Shown here piece after piece: positions 8,295 to 16,660 of a DNA stretch of 64,000 nucleotides. The translations under genes were made by a program, and so were the position numbers. This DNA is from Nonomuraea jabiensis (GTDB lineage: Bacteria > Actinomycetota > Actinomycetes > Streptosporangiales > Streptosporangiaceae): NCBI RefSeq assembly GCF_014204795.1, contig NZ_JACHMB010000001.1, positions 2,170,001-2,234,000 of the forward strand, given 5' to 3'. How positions within the stretch are numbered: position 1 is the first letter of the stretch; each line of letters begins with the position of its first letter. A model generated the notes under the pieces. It had not been told where the DNA came from, did not search any database, and was given only the letters and a program-made list of their open reading frames with translations.

Positions 8295-9208
8295 CTCCAC
8301 GTTACGAGCTGCACTGCCACCTCGACGGATCGGTACGCCCCAGCACGATCGCCGATCTCGCGCGCCGCCAGGGCATCACCCTGGAAGCCCCCGTCGAGCA
8401 GCTGGTGACGGCGCCCGCCGGGTGCGGCAGCCTGAGCCGGTTCCTGACGTACATCGAGGTGCCCCTCCAGGTGCTGCAGACGCCCGACGCGCTGAGCAGG
8501 GCCGCCCGCGAGCTGGTGGAGGACTGGCACGCGGACGGCGTGGTCTACGGCGAGACGCGCTTCGCCCCGCAGCAGCACGGCCGCCAGGGCATGACCGTCG
8601 ACGAGGCGGTCGAGGCCGTCGCCGAGGGTCTGGCGGCGGGCGAGGCGGCGACGGGAGTGCGTACCGGGCTGCTGCTGTGCTGCCTGCGGCACCAGACGCC
8701 GGAGGAGAGCCTGGCCGTCGCCGAGACGGCGCTGCGGCACCGCGACAAGGTGGCCGGGCTCGACCTGGCCGGCGACGAGCGGCGGTACGCGGCCACGCCG
8801 CACCGGGCCGCGTTCGACCTCGCCCACGCGGCCGGTCTGCCCTGCACGGTGCACGCCGGGGAGGCGGCGGGCCCGGAGAGCATGTGGGAGGCGATCGACG
8901 TGCTCGGCGCGCGCCGGATCGGGCACGGCGTCCGCTGCACCGGCGACTCCGCGCTGCTCGAACGGCTGCGCCGCGACCGGATCGCCCTGGAGATGTGCCC
9001 GATCAGCAACGTGCTGACCGGCGCCGTCCCCGGCCTGCCGGAGCATCCCGCGATCCCGCTCCTGGAGGCCGGGCTGGCGGTCACGATCAGCACCGACGCG
9101 CGCACGACCGCCGGGACCACGCTGGAGCGGGAGTTCGCCGGGTGGACGGCCGAGCAGGAGAAGCGCGCCCAGGCGAACGCGGCGGAGGCGGCCTTTCGTC
9201 GGAACTGA
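8291..9208 (+). CDS. Adenosine deaminase family protein
   Basis: The 305-residue amidohydrolase carries HCHLDGS (zinc His pair) at its N terminus, CTVHAGEA (catalytic His and Glu), RIGHGV, and ISTDART near the end with the zinc Asp. The second Asp of the usual TDDP motif is replaced, a pattern also seen in TDxRT-type bacterial enzymes, so this is not in itself a sign of inactivity. It is coupled to the nucleoside hydrolase by an ATGA overlap. Together they would deaminate adenosine-like nucleosides and split the ribose bond. Confidence 0.92.
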   Translation: MTPRYELHCHLDGSVRPSTIADLARRQGITLEAPVEQLVTAPAGCGSLSRFLTYIEVPLQVLQTPDALSRAARELVEDWHADGVVYGETRFAPQQHGRQGMTVDEAVEAVAEGLAAGEAATGVRTGLLLCCLRHQTPEESLAVAETALRHRDKVAGLDLAGDERRYAATPHRAAFDLAHAAGLPCTVHAGEAAGPESMWEAIDVLGARRIGHGVRCTGDSALLERLRRDRIALEMCPISNVLTGAVPGLPEHPAIPLLEAGLAVTISTDARTTAGTTLEREFAGWTAEQEKRAQANAAEAAFRRN

Positions 9209-9223
9209 AAGTTTCACCGGCTC

Positions 9224-9229
9224 TTGACA
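9224..9229 (+). promoter_or_regulatory. Possible -35 element
   Basis: A consensus TTGACA lies 106 bases upstream of the secreted metalloprotease gene. The spacing to any -10 box is unclear (AACACT or CTCTAT are the nearest candidates), so only the -35 hexamer is supported. Confidence 0.3.
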
Positions 9230-9288
9230 GGCTCTGTTGCGGACCTCAACACTCTATGCCGCTCCAAAATATGTGACATAACGCACGC

Positions 9289-9302
9289 TGTTAGCGTTAA
9301 CA
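9289..9302. promoter_or_regulatory. LacI-type operator shared with the distant arabinofuranoside locus
   Basis: TGTTAGCGTTAACA is a CG-centred near-palindrome (6 of 7 half-site positions) placed 28 bases upstream of the gene at 9330. The same pattern, TGTKAGCGYTAACA, occurs at 42923-42936 and 47701-47714 inside two genes of the sugar locus. Confidence 0.6.
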
Positions 9303-9329
9303 AAACGAGCGGCTCCCGGAGGTTTCCGA

Positions 9330-11483
9330 ATGAGACGATTGCGGGCGGCGGCGGTCGCCCTGCTGATGCTTGTCACCGCGTTCCTCACGACCACCCCGGC
9401 GGCCACAGCGGCGGCCAAGAGCGTCTTCATCCCGGCGCGCTGGCAGAGCACCGGCGAGGTGCCGTGGGCGAGCGACCGTACGAAGGAATCGGCGAACTTC
9501 ATCTTGTTATGGGGCGACCGATCGGGCACGAACCCCAAGACCGCGCCCTCCCCGTACAACTTCGACCCCGACAACATGCTCAGCCAGCTCGAGAGCCTCT
9601 ACTCCTTCTACGTGAACACCATGAAGTTCACGCCGGAGACCGGGCTGCTGGCCCAGTACAAGATCATCGTCATCGTCACCAGGACCTGGTCGAACGCGCC
9701 GCTCGACGCGTGGGCGACGGGCGGCTCGACCGACGGCAAGGTCGGCGTCATCAACATCGCCCCCGCCGCCGCGCTCCCCGGCTCCTGGGGGCTGGCGCAC
9801 GAGCTGGGGCACGTGTTCCAGAACTACACGTTCCTCGGCAGGTCCGGCTACGGGTTCACGGACCCGAGCGCGGGCACGTTCTGGGAGACGAGCGCCGAGT
9901 TCATGGCCATGCAGGTCTACCCGAAGACGGCCGCGGGTGACCTGACGAGGTTCATCCGCACGGAGAACCTCGCCTACAGCAGCAGCCGGCACCACTACGG
10001 CAACTGGATGCTGCTGCAGTACATCAAGGACCGCGACGGGCTGGCCATGTTCAACCGCCTGTGGAACGAGGCCAGGAGCAACGAGCACCCGCTGGAGACC
10101 TACCGCCGCATCGCCGGCATCGACCAGGCGGAACTCAACCGGCGGCTGGGTGAGTACGCCCAGCGCAACGTCACGTGGGACTACTCCAACCGCGCCGACT
10201 TCATGCCGTTCATCAACAGCCTGTATCCCTTCGTCACCGCCTACAACGGCGTGGAGGTGCAGGCCGTCAACGCGGCAGCCGGGCACTTCCGCATCTCCGA
10301 CGCCCTCGCCCCCTCCGACTACGGCTACAACAAGATCCGCCTCGTCCCGAGCAGCGACGGCGCGCTCATCCGGATGCGGTTCAGGGGCCACGTCAACTCC
10401 GCGGCCGGGTCGGGCTGGTCGTACGGGTTCGTCGCGGTGAAGAACGGCACGCCCCGCTACAGCCCGATCTACAATTCCTCGAACGGCGAGGTGACCTTCC
10501 AGACCCAGGCGGGCGAGAAGGACGTCTACCTCGTGGTCGTCGGCGCCCCGAGCGCGGTGCACAAGTACGCCTTCCTCGACGGCTACCCCAAGAACTACCG
10601 CTACCCGTACCAGTTCCGCCTGCAGGGCGCCACGCCGTGGGGCTTCGAGCCCGGCCACGTGAAGCCGGCCGCGCCGGGCGGCGGCCACTGGCACTCCAAC
10701 GGCGGCGGCTGGGTGGACAACCGCGCCAACGTGGCCGCCACCGCCTACGTCGGCCCCCGGGCCGCCGTGTACGGCAACAGCACGGTCAGCGGCAACGCCC
10801 GCATCGAGGACCTGGCCTGGGTCAACAGCGGCGCGACCGTCGGCGGCAACGCCGTGGTGAAGAACAGCGCGCTGGTCCAGGGCGGCGCCAACCTCGGCGG
10901 CAGCGTGGTCATCGGCGGCGACGCCGAGCCCGCGACGGCCTGCTCCTCGGGCACGTACCTGATGTTCAACCCGGACCGGCGCTGCGACGGCGGCGGTGGC
11001 GAGGCGGACGTCAACCCGTCCCACCCGATCTTCAGCGACGACGACCTCGCCTTCGGCGGCGGGGGCGGCGACCCCACGCCCGTCAACCTGGCCTCGAGCG
11101 CGACGCCCTCGGCCTCCTACACCTCGCCCTGGGAGAGCGTCGCGGCCATCAACGACGGCCTCGTGCCCAGCCCGCGCTGGGGCACCTGGCCGGAGACCGG
11201 CACCCAGTGGGCCGAGCTGACCTGGTCCTCGGCCCAGACGGTCAAGTCGGCCGAGGTCTACTTCTTCGACGACGGCGGCGGCGTGCGCGTGCCCGCCTCG
11301 TGGAAGCTGCAGTACTGGAACGGCAGCGCGTACGCGGACGTACCCGGGGCGAGCGCGTACGGGATCACGGCCGGGGCGTACAACCCGGTCACGTTCACCG
11401 CTGTCAGCACCACCAGGCTGCGGGTCGTGCTGCAGAGCGGCCAGGGCTCGGTCGGCCTCCTGGAGGTCCGCGCCTTCGGCTGA
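9330..11483 (+). CDS. Secreted zinc metalloprotease-like protein (Svx/AvrXca or DUF6055 type) with C-terminal discoidin domain
   Basis: This 717-residue protein has a Sec signal peptide (residues 1-28, ending TAAA), and HELGH at 157-161 with a downstream WETSAEF that may give the third zinc ligand. The protease-like part resembles what is annotated as Svx/AvrXca family or DUF6055; I recall this rather than having tested it. Residues about 450-530 carry short repeated A-x-V and G-N-A units (GNSTVSGNARIED, GATVGGNAVVKNS), like a left-handed beta helix. A final F5/8-type discoidin domain (about 590-717) closely resembles the second discoidin domain of the hydrolase at 38963. GGAGG precedes the start. 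An operator lies upstream. Confidence 0.8.
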   Translation: MRRLRAAAVALLMLVTAFLTTTPAATAAAKSVFIPARWQSTGEVPWASDRTKESANFILLWGDRSGTNPKTAPSPYNFDPDNMLSQLESLYSFYVNTMKFTPETGLLAQYKIIVIVTRTWSNAPLDAWATGGSTDGKVGVINIAPAAALPGSWGLAHELGHVFQNYTFLGRSGYGFTDPSAGTFWETSAEFMAMQVYPKTAAGDLTRFIRTENLAYSSSRHHYGNWMLLQYIKDRDGLAMFNRLWNEARSNEHPLETYRRIAGIDQAELNRRLGEYAQRNVTWDYSNRADFMPFINSLYPFVTAYNGVEVQAVNAAAGHFRISDALAPSDYGYNKIRLVPSSDGALIRMRFRGHVNSAAGSGWSYGFVAVKNGTPRYSPIYNSSNGEVTFQTQAGEKDVYLVVVGAPSAVHKYAFLDGYPKNYRYPYQFRLQGATPWGFEPGHVKPAAPGGGHWHSNGGGWVDNRANVAATAYVGPRAAVYGNSTVSGNARIEDLAWVNSGATVGGNAVVKNSALVQGGANLGGSVVIGGDAEPATACSSGTYLMFNPDRRCDGGGGEADVNPSHPIFSDDDLAFGGGGGDPTPVNLASSATPSASYTSPWESVAAINDGLVPSPRWGTWPETGTQWAELTWSSAQTVKSAEVYFFDDGGGVRVPASWKLQYWNGSAYADVPGASAYGITAGAYNPVTFTAVSTTRLRVVLQSGQGSVGLLEVRAFG

Positions 11484-11505
11484 TGGGACGCAGGATAATC
11501 GGCGC

Positions 11506-12051
11506 ATGGCAGACCCCGTCGAAATAGTGGACCACGACCCGGCCTGGCAGGAGGAGTTCGCCAGGATCGGCGAGGCCCTGCGCCGGCGGCTCGGCGACGT
11601 GGCACCGCGGATCGATCACATCGGATCGACCGCGGTGCCCGGCCTGGCGGCCAAGCCGGTGATCGACGTCCAGGTGTCGGTGCGGTCGTTCGAGCCGCTG
11701 GAGGCGTTCAGGTCGCCGCTGGAGAGCCTCGGCCTGGTGTACCGGGCGGACAATCCCGACCTGACCAAGCGCTACTTCCGCGAGGCGCCGGGCGAGCGCC
11801 GCACGCACGTCCACGTACGCGTGCTGGGCAGCTTCTCCCAGCAGCTCTCCCTGCTCTTCCGCGACTACCTGCGCGCCCACGCCGGGGCCGCGGCCGAGTA
11901 CGCGACGGTCAAGCGGCGTCTCGCGGCCGAGTTCCGGCACGAGCGGCACCGGTACGTCGAGGCGAAGCGGCCGTTCATCTGGGACACGCTCCGCCACGCC
12001 GACGACTGGTCTCAGGCCACCGGCTGGACGCCGGGCCCGAGCGACGCGTGA
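11506..12051 (+). CDS. GrpB family protein (UPF0157, nucleotidyltransferase fold)
   Basis: The 181-residue protein has the family pattern: IVDHDPAWQEEF near the start, RIDHIGSTAVPGL and AKPVIDVQV in the first half, and RTHVHVRV in the middle. GrpB proteins have a minimal nucleotidyltransferase-like fold; their biochemical role is not firmly known. The gene follows the metalloprotease by 22 bases but has its own weak ribosome-binding site (AGGA) and need not be functionally linked. It converges on the MHS transporter with one base between the stops. Confidence 0.9.
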   Translation: MADPVEIVDHDPAWQEEFARIGEALRRRLGDVAPRIDHIGSTAVPGLAAKPVIDVQVSVRSFEPLEAFRSPLESLGLVYRADNPDLTKRYFREAPGERRTHVHVRVLGSFSQQLSLLFRDYLRAHAGAAAEYATVKRRLAAEFRHERHRYVEAKRPFIWDTLRHADDWSQATGWTPGPSDA

Positions 12052-12052
12052 C

Positions 12053-13402
12053 TCAGGGGCTGGTCTCGGTCCTGGGCTCGGTTTGTACGTCGTCGTACTC
12101 GACCGCGTAGTCCTGCTTCGACCGGTCCTTCAAGGCGAACGCCGCAACCACACTGATCAGCGCACATATCGCCATATAGACGGCTATGGCGAACGAGCTC
12201 TGGTACGTCGCGTACAGCCAGACCGCGATCAGCGGCGCGGGCCCGCCCGCCGTCACCGAGGCCAGCTGGTAGCCGAGCGAGGCCCCGCTGTAGCGCAGCC
12301 GCCCGGTGAAGCTCTCGGCGATGAACGTGGCCTGCGGACCGTACTGGATGTCGTGGATGGGCGCCGCCAGCACGATGGCCAGCAGGACCAGCGAGGGGAC
12401 GCGGGTGTCCAGCAGCGGCCAGTAGACGAACGACCAGACCACCATGGCCGCCGCGCCGATGATGTAGAGCTTGCGGCGCCCCACGATGTCCGAGACGTAT
12501 CCCCAGAAGGGGACGGTGAACAGCGACACGATCCCGGCGGCGATGACGTACGGGTAGATGTCACCCGCCTGGAACCCCAGGGTCTTGGTGGCGTACGTGA
12601 GGATGAAGACGGTGAAGATGTAGAACGGCGCCTGCTGACCGGTCCTGAGCAGCGCGCTCAGCACGATCTCCCGCCAGTTCCTGACGATGACCTCGCGTAC
12701 GGGGACGCGTTCGACCCGGTTCTCCTGCAGGACCTTGGTGAAGACGGGCGTCTCCAGGATGCCGAGCCTGATGTAGAGGCCGACCCCGGCCATCACGATG
12801 CTGAGCAGGAACGGGATGCGCCAGCCCCAGTAGGGGTCGAGCGGCTGGAACACCTCGAGGGCCAGGTAGCCGAGCACGAGCCCGACGGGCACCCCGAACT
12901 GCGGCCAGCTCCCCAGGAACCCCCGCCGCCCGCCGCGCGACTGCCCCCACTCGGTGGCCAGCAGCACGGACCCGCCCCACTCACCGCCGACGCTGATGCC
13001 CTGCAGCAGCCGCAGCACGGTCAGCAGGATGCCGCCCCAGATGCCGATCTGCTCGTACGTCGGCACCAGCCCGACCAGCGCGGTGGCGATGCCCATGCTC
13101 AGGAGCGTGATGATGAGCGTGGCCTTGCGGCCGATCCGATCGCCGTAGTGCCCGAAGATCGCCGCCCCGATCGGGCGGGCGGCGAATCCTCCGAAGTAAG
13201 TGCCGAGAGACAGGAGCAGGCCCGTGGTCGGGTCGCTCTTGGGGAAGAACAGCTCCGCGAAGATCGTGCTGGCGGCGAAGCCGTAGAGGAAGAAGTCGTA
13301 CCATTCGATCGAGGTCCCCACGGCGGAGGCGATGACCGCCCGGACCAGTTGCCTTCTCGTCTGCTGCTGACCTGTCGCGTCGAGTCGCTGCTCCTCTGCC
13401 AT
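12053..13402 (-). CDS. MFS transporter, metabolite:H+ symporter (MHS) family
   Basis: The 449-residue protein has about 12 membrane segments and MHS-family marks: SAVGTSIEWYDFFLYG in the first helix, GHYGDRIGRK in the loop between helices 2 and 3, and RLLQGISVGGEWGG near residue 150. Relatives import organic acids such as shikimate, alpha-ketoglutarate, citrate or proline/betaine; the substrate here is open. The ribosome-binding site AGGAG lies in the loop of a small hairpin directly before the start. Confidence 0.93.
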   Translation of the reverse strand: MAEEQRLDATGQQQTRRQLVRAVIASAVGTSIEWYDFFLYGFAASTIFAELFFPKSDPTTGLLLSLGTYFGGFAARPIGAAIFGHYGDRIGRKATLIITLLSMGIATALVGLVPTYEQIGIWGGILLTVLRLLQGISVGGEWGGSVLLATEWGQSRGGRRGFLGSWPQFGVPVGLVLGYLALEVFQPLDPYWGWRIPFLLSIVMAGVGLYIRLGILETPVFTKVLQENRVERVPVREVIVRNWREIVLSALLRTGQQAPFYIFTVFILTYATKTLGFQAGDIYPYVIAAGIVSLFTVPFWGYVSDIVGRRKLYIIGAAAMVVWSFVYWPLLDTRVPSLVLLAIVLAAPIHDIQYGPQATFIAESFTGRLRYSGASLGYQLASVTAGGPAPLIAVWLYATYQSSFAIAVYMAICALISVVAAFALKDRSKQDYAVEYDDVQTEPRTETSP

Positions 13403-13419
13403 CTACCGCTCCTCGGTAG
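13403..13419 (-). promoter_or_regulatory. Hairpin presenting the Shine-Dalgarno in its loop
   Basis: On the minus strand the leader reads CTACCG, AGGAG, CGGTAG and then ATG at 13402. The 6-bp arms are perfect and the five-base loop is exactly the ribosome-binding site. It may aid or gate initiation of the MHS transporter. Confidence 0.5.
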
Positions 13420-13475
13420 GTCTTACCTTTCCCGCGACGTTACATGACGCAACATTGGTGGTCACGAGGGCGATT

Positions 13476-14732
13476 TCAGAAGTATCTGGGGGCCAGGTCC
13501 GTGGTGGGCCACGTCTTCACGGTGCCGATCGCCTCGCCGAGGATGGGGTCGATCGCGTCGAAGTCGGGCGTGCCCTCCTCCTCCCTGCGGTTGAAGATCG
13601 CGCAGTAGCTGACGCCGTTCTGCACCCTCGCCAGGAAGCTGTACGTGCCGGGCATGCTGCCGGTGTGCCAGGTGTTCAGCCCTCCGGCGTTGTTGTTGCG
13701 CACGTACCAGCCGAGGCCGTACCAGGAGCCGTTGGCGTTCACGCCGATCTCGGGCTTGGCGAAGATCCGGGAGATCGACGTGGAGTTGAGCACGGGCCCG
13801 GCGGCGTTGAAGACGAAGCCCCACTTGACCAGGTCGACGGCCGAGGCGAGCCAGCCGCCGTTCGCGTCCTGGTTGGGCATGTTGAAACCGCCGTAGGGGT
13901 ACGGCACGACGGCGCCCGACTGGTCCACGACGCTCTTGCGGGTGTACTTCGAGGCGTAGGTCACCTCGGTGGAGAAGGCCTCGGAGCGGAGGCTGCGGCC
14001 CAGGCGCAGCCGGGTGATCCCGGCGGGGGCGAGGAGCTTCTGCCGCACGTACGACTCGTAGCTCATGCCGGAGACCTTCTCGATGACCCGCCCGGCCAGC
14101 ATGTAGCCGTAGTTGCTGTAGGAGAACTTCGTGCCCGGGTCGTGGTCGAGCTTCCTCGCGGTGACGTACTTGATGATGTCGGCGTGGTCGATCGGCAGCG
14201 GCGCGTCCAGCGACGCGGAGATCGTGTGGTCGTTCCACAGCGGGTCGCTCGACACGCTCGAGTCCCAGCCGCCGAGGTGCTGGAGCAGGCGCCACATGGT
14301 GACGTTCGCCAGCCGGGGGTCCGCCGTGGTGGACAACCCCAGCACGGTGGCCACCTTGGCGCCCAGGGTCAGCTTGCCGTCCTGGACCAGCCGGACGATC
14401 GCGGCCGCCGTGATGTTCTTGCTGAGGCTGGCGACCCGGAACAGGGACGTCGGCTGCACCCGCACGATGGGGGCGCCCGGCTTGGAGTAGAACCCGTAGC
14501 CGCGGGCGAGCAGGATCTTGCCGTTCTTGGCGACCGCGAGCTGGGCGCAGGAGATGTCCCGTTCCGTGATGAACGTCTTCATCGCCTTGTCGAACCCGGC
14601 CAGCGCGCTCGGCACGACACCCGTGGTCAGCGGCTCTGCCGCGCTGGCGGACGCGGGACGCGCCCCGAGCGCGATCGCCGGCACGGCACCCGCGCCCACC
14701 TGGAGGAGCCGTCGGCGGCTGAGCGTGGTCAC
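13476..14732 (-). CDS. Secreted serine hydrolase, beta-lactamase class C / D-alanyl-D-alanine carboxypeptidase fold
   Basis: The 418-residue protein has a twin-arginine-type signal (SRRRLLQVGAGAVPAIALG, cleaved near ASASA). Active-site motifs are VASLSKN (S-x-x-K, nucleophile Ser and base Lys), YSNYGYM (Y-x-N) and HTGSMPG (H-x-G). It is a member of the broad esterase/peptidase/beta-lactamase-like clan; hydrolysis of beta-lactams is not implied. GTG 14732 is preferred because AGGGGG precedes it; an in-frame GTG at 14750 has no such site. Neighbours on both sides are also exported hydrolases or transporters. Confidence 0.9.
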   Translation of the reverse strand: MTTLSRRRLLQVGAGAVPAIALGARPASASAAEPLTTGVVPSALAGFDKAMKTFITERDISCAQLAVAKNGKILLARGYGFYSKPGAPIVRVQPTSLFRVASLSKNITAAAIVRLVQDGKLTLGAKVATVLGLSTTADPRLANVTMWRLLQHLGGWDSSVSSDPLWNDHTISASLDAPLPIDHADIIKYVTARKLDHDPGTKFSYSNYGYMLAGRVIEKVSGMSYESYVRQKLLAPAGITRLRLGRSLRSEAFSTEVTYASKYTRKSVVDQSGAVVPYPYGGFNMPNQDANGGWLASAVDLVKWGFVFNAAGPVLNSTSISRIFAKPEIGVNANGSWYGLGWYVRNNNAGGLNTWHTGSMPGTYSFLARVQNGVSYCAIFNRREEEGTPDFDAIDPILGEAIGTVKTWPTTDLAPRYF

Positions 14733-14834
14733 ATTTCCCCCTATTGTCACATCAACAGTGGCCTACGGCCTTGGAACGGCCGAGGCGGTTGGCGGGGCCA
14801 TGGCAGTCGGCGAGGCCACGGCAGTCGTCGGCGC

Positions 14835-15815
14835 TCAGGCGGCCTCTGCGGCGCGGAACGTCTTGAGCGCCTCAGGACCGAAGTAGGAGCCGTAGCTGGT
14901 GGTGCTGTTACGCAGCGCGTGGGTGGAGATCTGGTAGCCAGTGCCAGTGATCTTGTTGAAGCTCTGGAACCACGGACCGCCGCTGGAACCCCCACCCATG
15001 TCGCACAGCAGCGCGTACTTCATGCCGTACGCCGGCGTCGCCGACGCGCCGCTGCAGTACTGCAGGGTCTGCCCGCCGTTCCCGTTGCTCGGGTAGCCGA
15101 GCAGCAGGTTGGACGAACCGGCGGCGGTGGAGTTGAACCTGATGCCCTGCCCACCCACGGTCTGCACGACCGTCTTGCCCTTCACCGGCTTGACGACCAG
15201 CATGCCGAAGTCGAACGGCGGCTGGTGAGCACCGTTCTTGTAGTAGCCCGACCAGATGAACATGGTCCGCGCCACGAACTTGCCGTAGGGCGCCGAGCCG
15301 TTCTTGTACGCCGGGACGAAGACCAGGTTGGTGCTCCACCGGCCCTCGCCGTCGATCAACGCGTGCCCGACGGTGACGACCACGTCTCCGTCCGCGCTGG
15401 TCACGACGTTGCCGGAGGCGACGAAGTCCCTGCCGTTGCCCCCGGTGCCGAACACCTTGCCCGCCGTCTTGGCGATGAGGCCACCGGACTTCCACGTCCG
15501 CTGCTTGGCCGCCGAGGTGACGTACGGGGTGACCCACCGCTTCGTACCGGCCGACGGGGTGGGCGCGATGTCCACCTGCTCCTGCGCCGCGTACGGCGTC
15601 ACGCTCTTGCCCGAGCCGCTCCCCGCCTCGTCGGGGGCGGCAAGCGGCTGGGCGGCCCGCATCCGCTCGGGGGTCCAGTAGTCGCTCCCGGCCGCGAACG
15701 TCGTCGGGACCTGACGCGCGAGCGGCGCATCCGCCGCTGGGGGCTCGGCGACGGCGGCGTGGGTACCCAGCCCGAGCATCAAGGCGGTCAAACCGACGAT
15801 GGGCAAGGTACGCAT
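14835..15815 (-). CDS. Secreted trypsin-like serine protease
   Basis: This 326-residue protein has a Sec signal peptide (residues 1-24, ending AVAE) and a propeptide-like stretch before the protease domain. The triad can be placed at VTVGHAL (His), FDFGMLVV (Asp) and GGGSSGGPWF (Ser in GSSGGP). The usual Ala and Cys around the His are absent, as in V8/Glu-specific-like secreted proteases. Start at 15815 is set by GGAGG four bases upstream; the frame opens earlier, to 15875, without such a site. Extracellular protein breakdown is the likely role. Confidence 0.9.
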   Translation of the reverse strand: MRTLPIVGLTALMLGLGTHAAVAEPPAADAPLARQVPTTFAAGSDYWTPERMRAAQPLAAPDEAGSGSGKSVTPYAAQEQVDIAPTPSAGTKRWVTPYVTSAAKQRTWKSGGLIAKTAGKVFGTGGNGRDFVASGNVVTSADGDVVVTVGHALIDGEGRWSTNLVFVPAYKNGSAPYGKFVARTMFIWSGYYKNGAHQPPFDFGMLVVKPVKGKTVVQTVGGQGIRFNSTAAGSSNLLLGYPSNGNGGQTLQYCSGASATPAYGMKYALLCDMGGGSSGGPWFQSFNKITGTGYQISTHALRNSTTSYGSYFGPEALKTFRAAEAA

Positions 15816-16153
15816 GGGACCTCCGTGACAAGCGTGACGGAGAAGATTTACCACACAAGTCACGAAAATGGACAATCGTCACAGACCAGCCCACTGCAGG
15901 TGGAGACTCGATCAAGTTCTCGCCAGGATCCACGCGACAGGACCTTGGGCACCGCACCGCGAGACCGGCCCTCCCCCGAGAAGAACCAGGTGCCCGAAGT
16001 GCTCATACTTCGCCCTGAAAGCGAAACGATCCTGTGGGGGCCGGAGCCCGCGAGTAGGAGGTGATCAAGCCACTCAATCCGGATCACGGCTCGGACCTAC
16101 GGATCCTGGCCCAAAGCCTTGAGGACCGTAACCGCCCGCACCACCAGCAGCCG
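15816..16153. other. Intergenic stretch without a recognisable gene
   Basis: Frames of 75-84 codons exist on both strands but have poor actinobacterial codon use and no recognisable motif. The region should hold the promoter of the trypsin-like protease gene, which reads leftward from 15815. Confidence 0.5.
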
Positions 16154-16330
16154 TCACCCCAGTCCAGCCGGTCGAGCAGCACTGCCGCCCGCTGACCCCG
16201 GACGACTTGTCAGGCGCTGACCTTCAACTGGTGCACACGCCACGCCGACGCCCTCAATCTCGCCAGTAGGGCAACGCGACACCCAGCGCCCGTTCTCGTA
16301 GGTGATGACATAGGTAATCGTCTTGCTCAT
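16154..16330 (-). CDS. Small hypothetical protein (58 codons)
   Basis: A 58-residue frame begins MSKTITYVITYENGRWVSRC and then GEIEGVGVACAP. The first 25 residues look like a short beta-hairpin domain; the last 15 are low-complexity Gly/Ala/Arg and may be read-through of decayed sequence. Its ATG overlaps the stop of a 29-codon frame upstream (16327-16416), an operon-like arrangement. I do not recognise it. It may be one end of a small gene pair that has decayed. Confidence 0.3.
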   Translation of the reverse strand: MSKTITYVITYENGRWVSRCPTGEIEGVGVACAPVEGQRLTSRPGSAGGSAARPAGLG

Positions 16331-16416
16331 GGGCTCAGCCTTTCGGCGACCGCTTCCAGACGCTTCAGGGCCTCACGAAATAGCGCTGGATCGCGATCCG
16401 GGTCGGCAGGGATCAT
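16327..16416 (-). CDS. Very short ORF overlapping the next start by ATGA
   Basis: A 29-codon frame, beginning MIPADPDRDPALFREALKRL and ending RLSP, is predicted to form one amphipathic helix. An upstream in-frame GTG at 16434 is also possible. It lies in a different frame from the better-looking reading described for 16373-16542, so only one of the two is likely to be real. Confidence 0.2.
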   Translation of the reverse strand: MIPADPDRDPALFREALKRLEAVAERLSP

Positions 16417-16542
16417 GACAGTCAGCGGCGGCACCTGCCGCAGCCACTATGGCTGCAACCTCGGCGAACCGGCATACGTGCGGGAAAGACGCTCGACCGC
16501 ATCCCATGCCAGACCCGTGGGCTGGAGCGGTTTCCGGCGCAT
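16373..16542 (-). pseudogene. Possible frameshifted small gene
   Basis: Reading leftward from ATG 16542, the frame MRRKPLQPTGLAWDAVERLS and then RTYA hits a stop at 16447. Moving by one base near 16482 gives the continuous segment FAEVAAIVAAAGAAADCHDP to a stop at 16373. The joined product would be about 56 residues. This suggests a single-base deletion in a small gene, but both halves are short and the call is tentative. Confidence 0.22.
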
Positions 16543-16660
16543 TAGGCGGAAACAGACGGCATGGATAAACGGCGCTCTATTGTGATTTTCTTCAGCGTGC
16601 AGATTCTGTCGGTGCCGCGCCTCATACTCCCCATCAACACCGGTCTTCCAGGAGGGGCCC

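Noticed and set aside
8291-9208. Adenosine deaminase read as inactive because the second Asp of TDD is missing
   Set aside because: The zinc His, Glu and first Asp are all present, and TDxRT is a known bacterial variant of this motif as I recall, so loss of activity is not supported; only altered specificity is kept as a finding.
13455-16064. An 869-codon plus-strand frame opposite two secreted hydrolases
   Set aside because: Both hydrolases on the minus strand have signal peptides and catalytic motifs; this frame has none.
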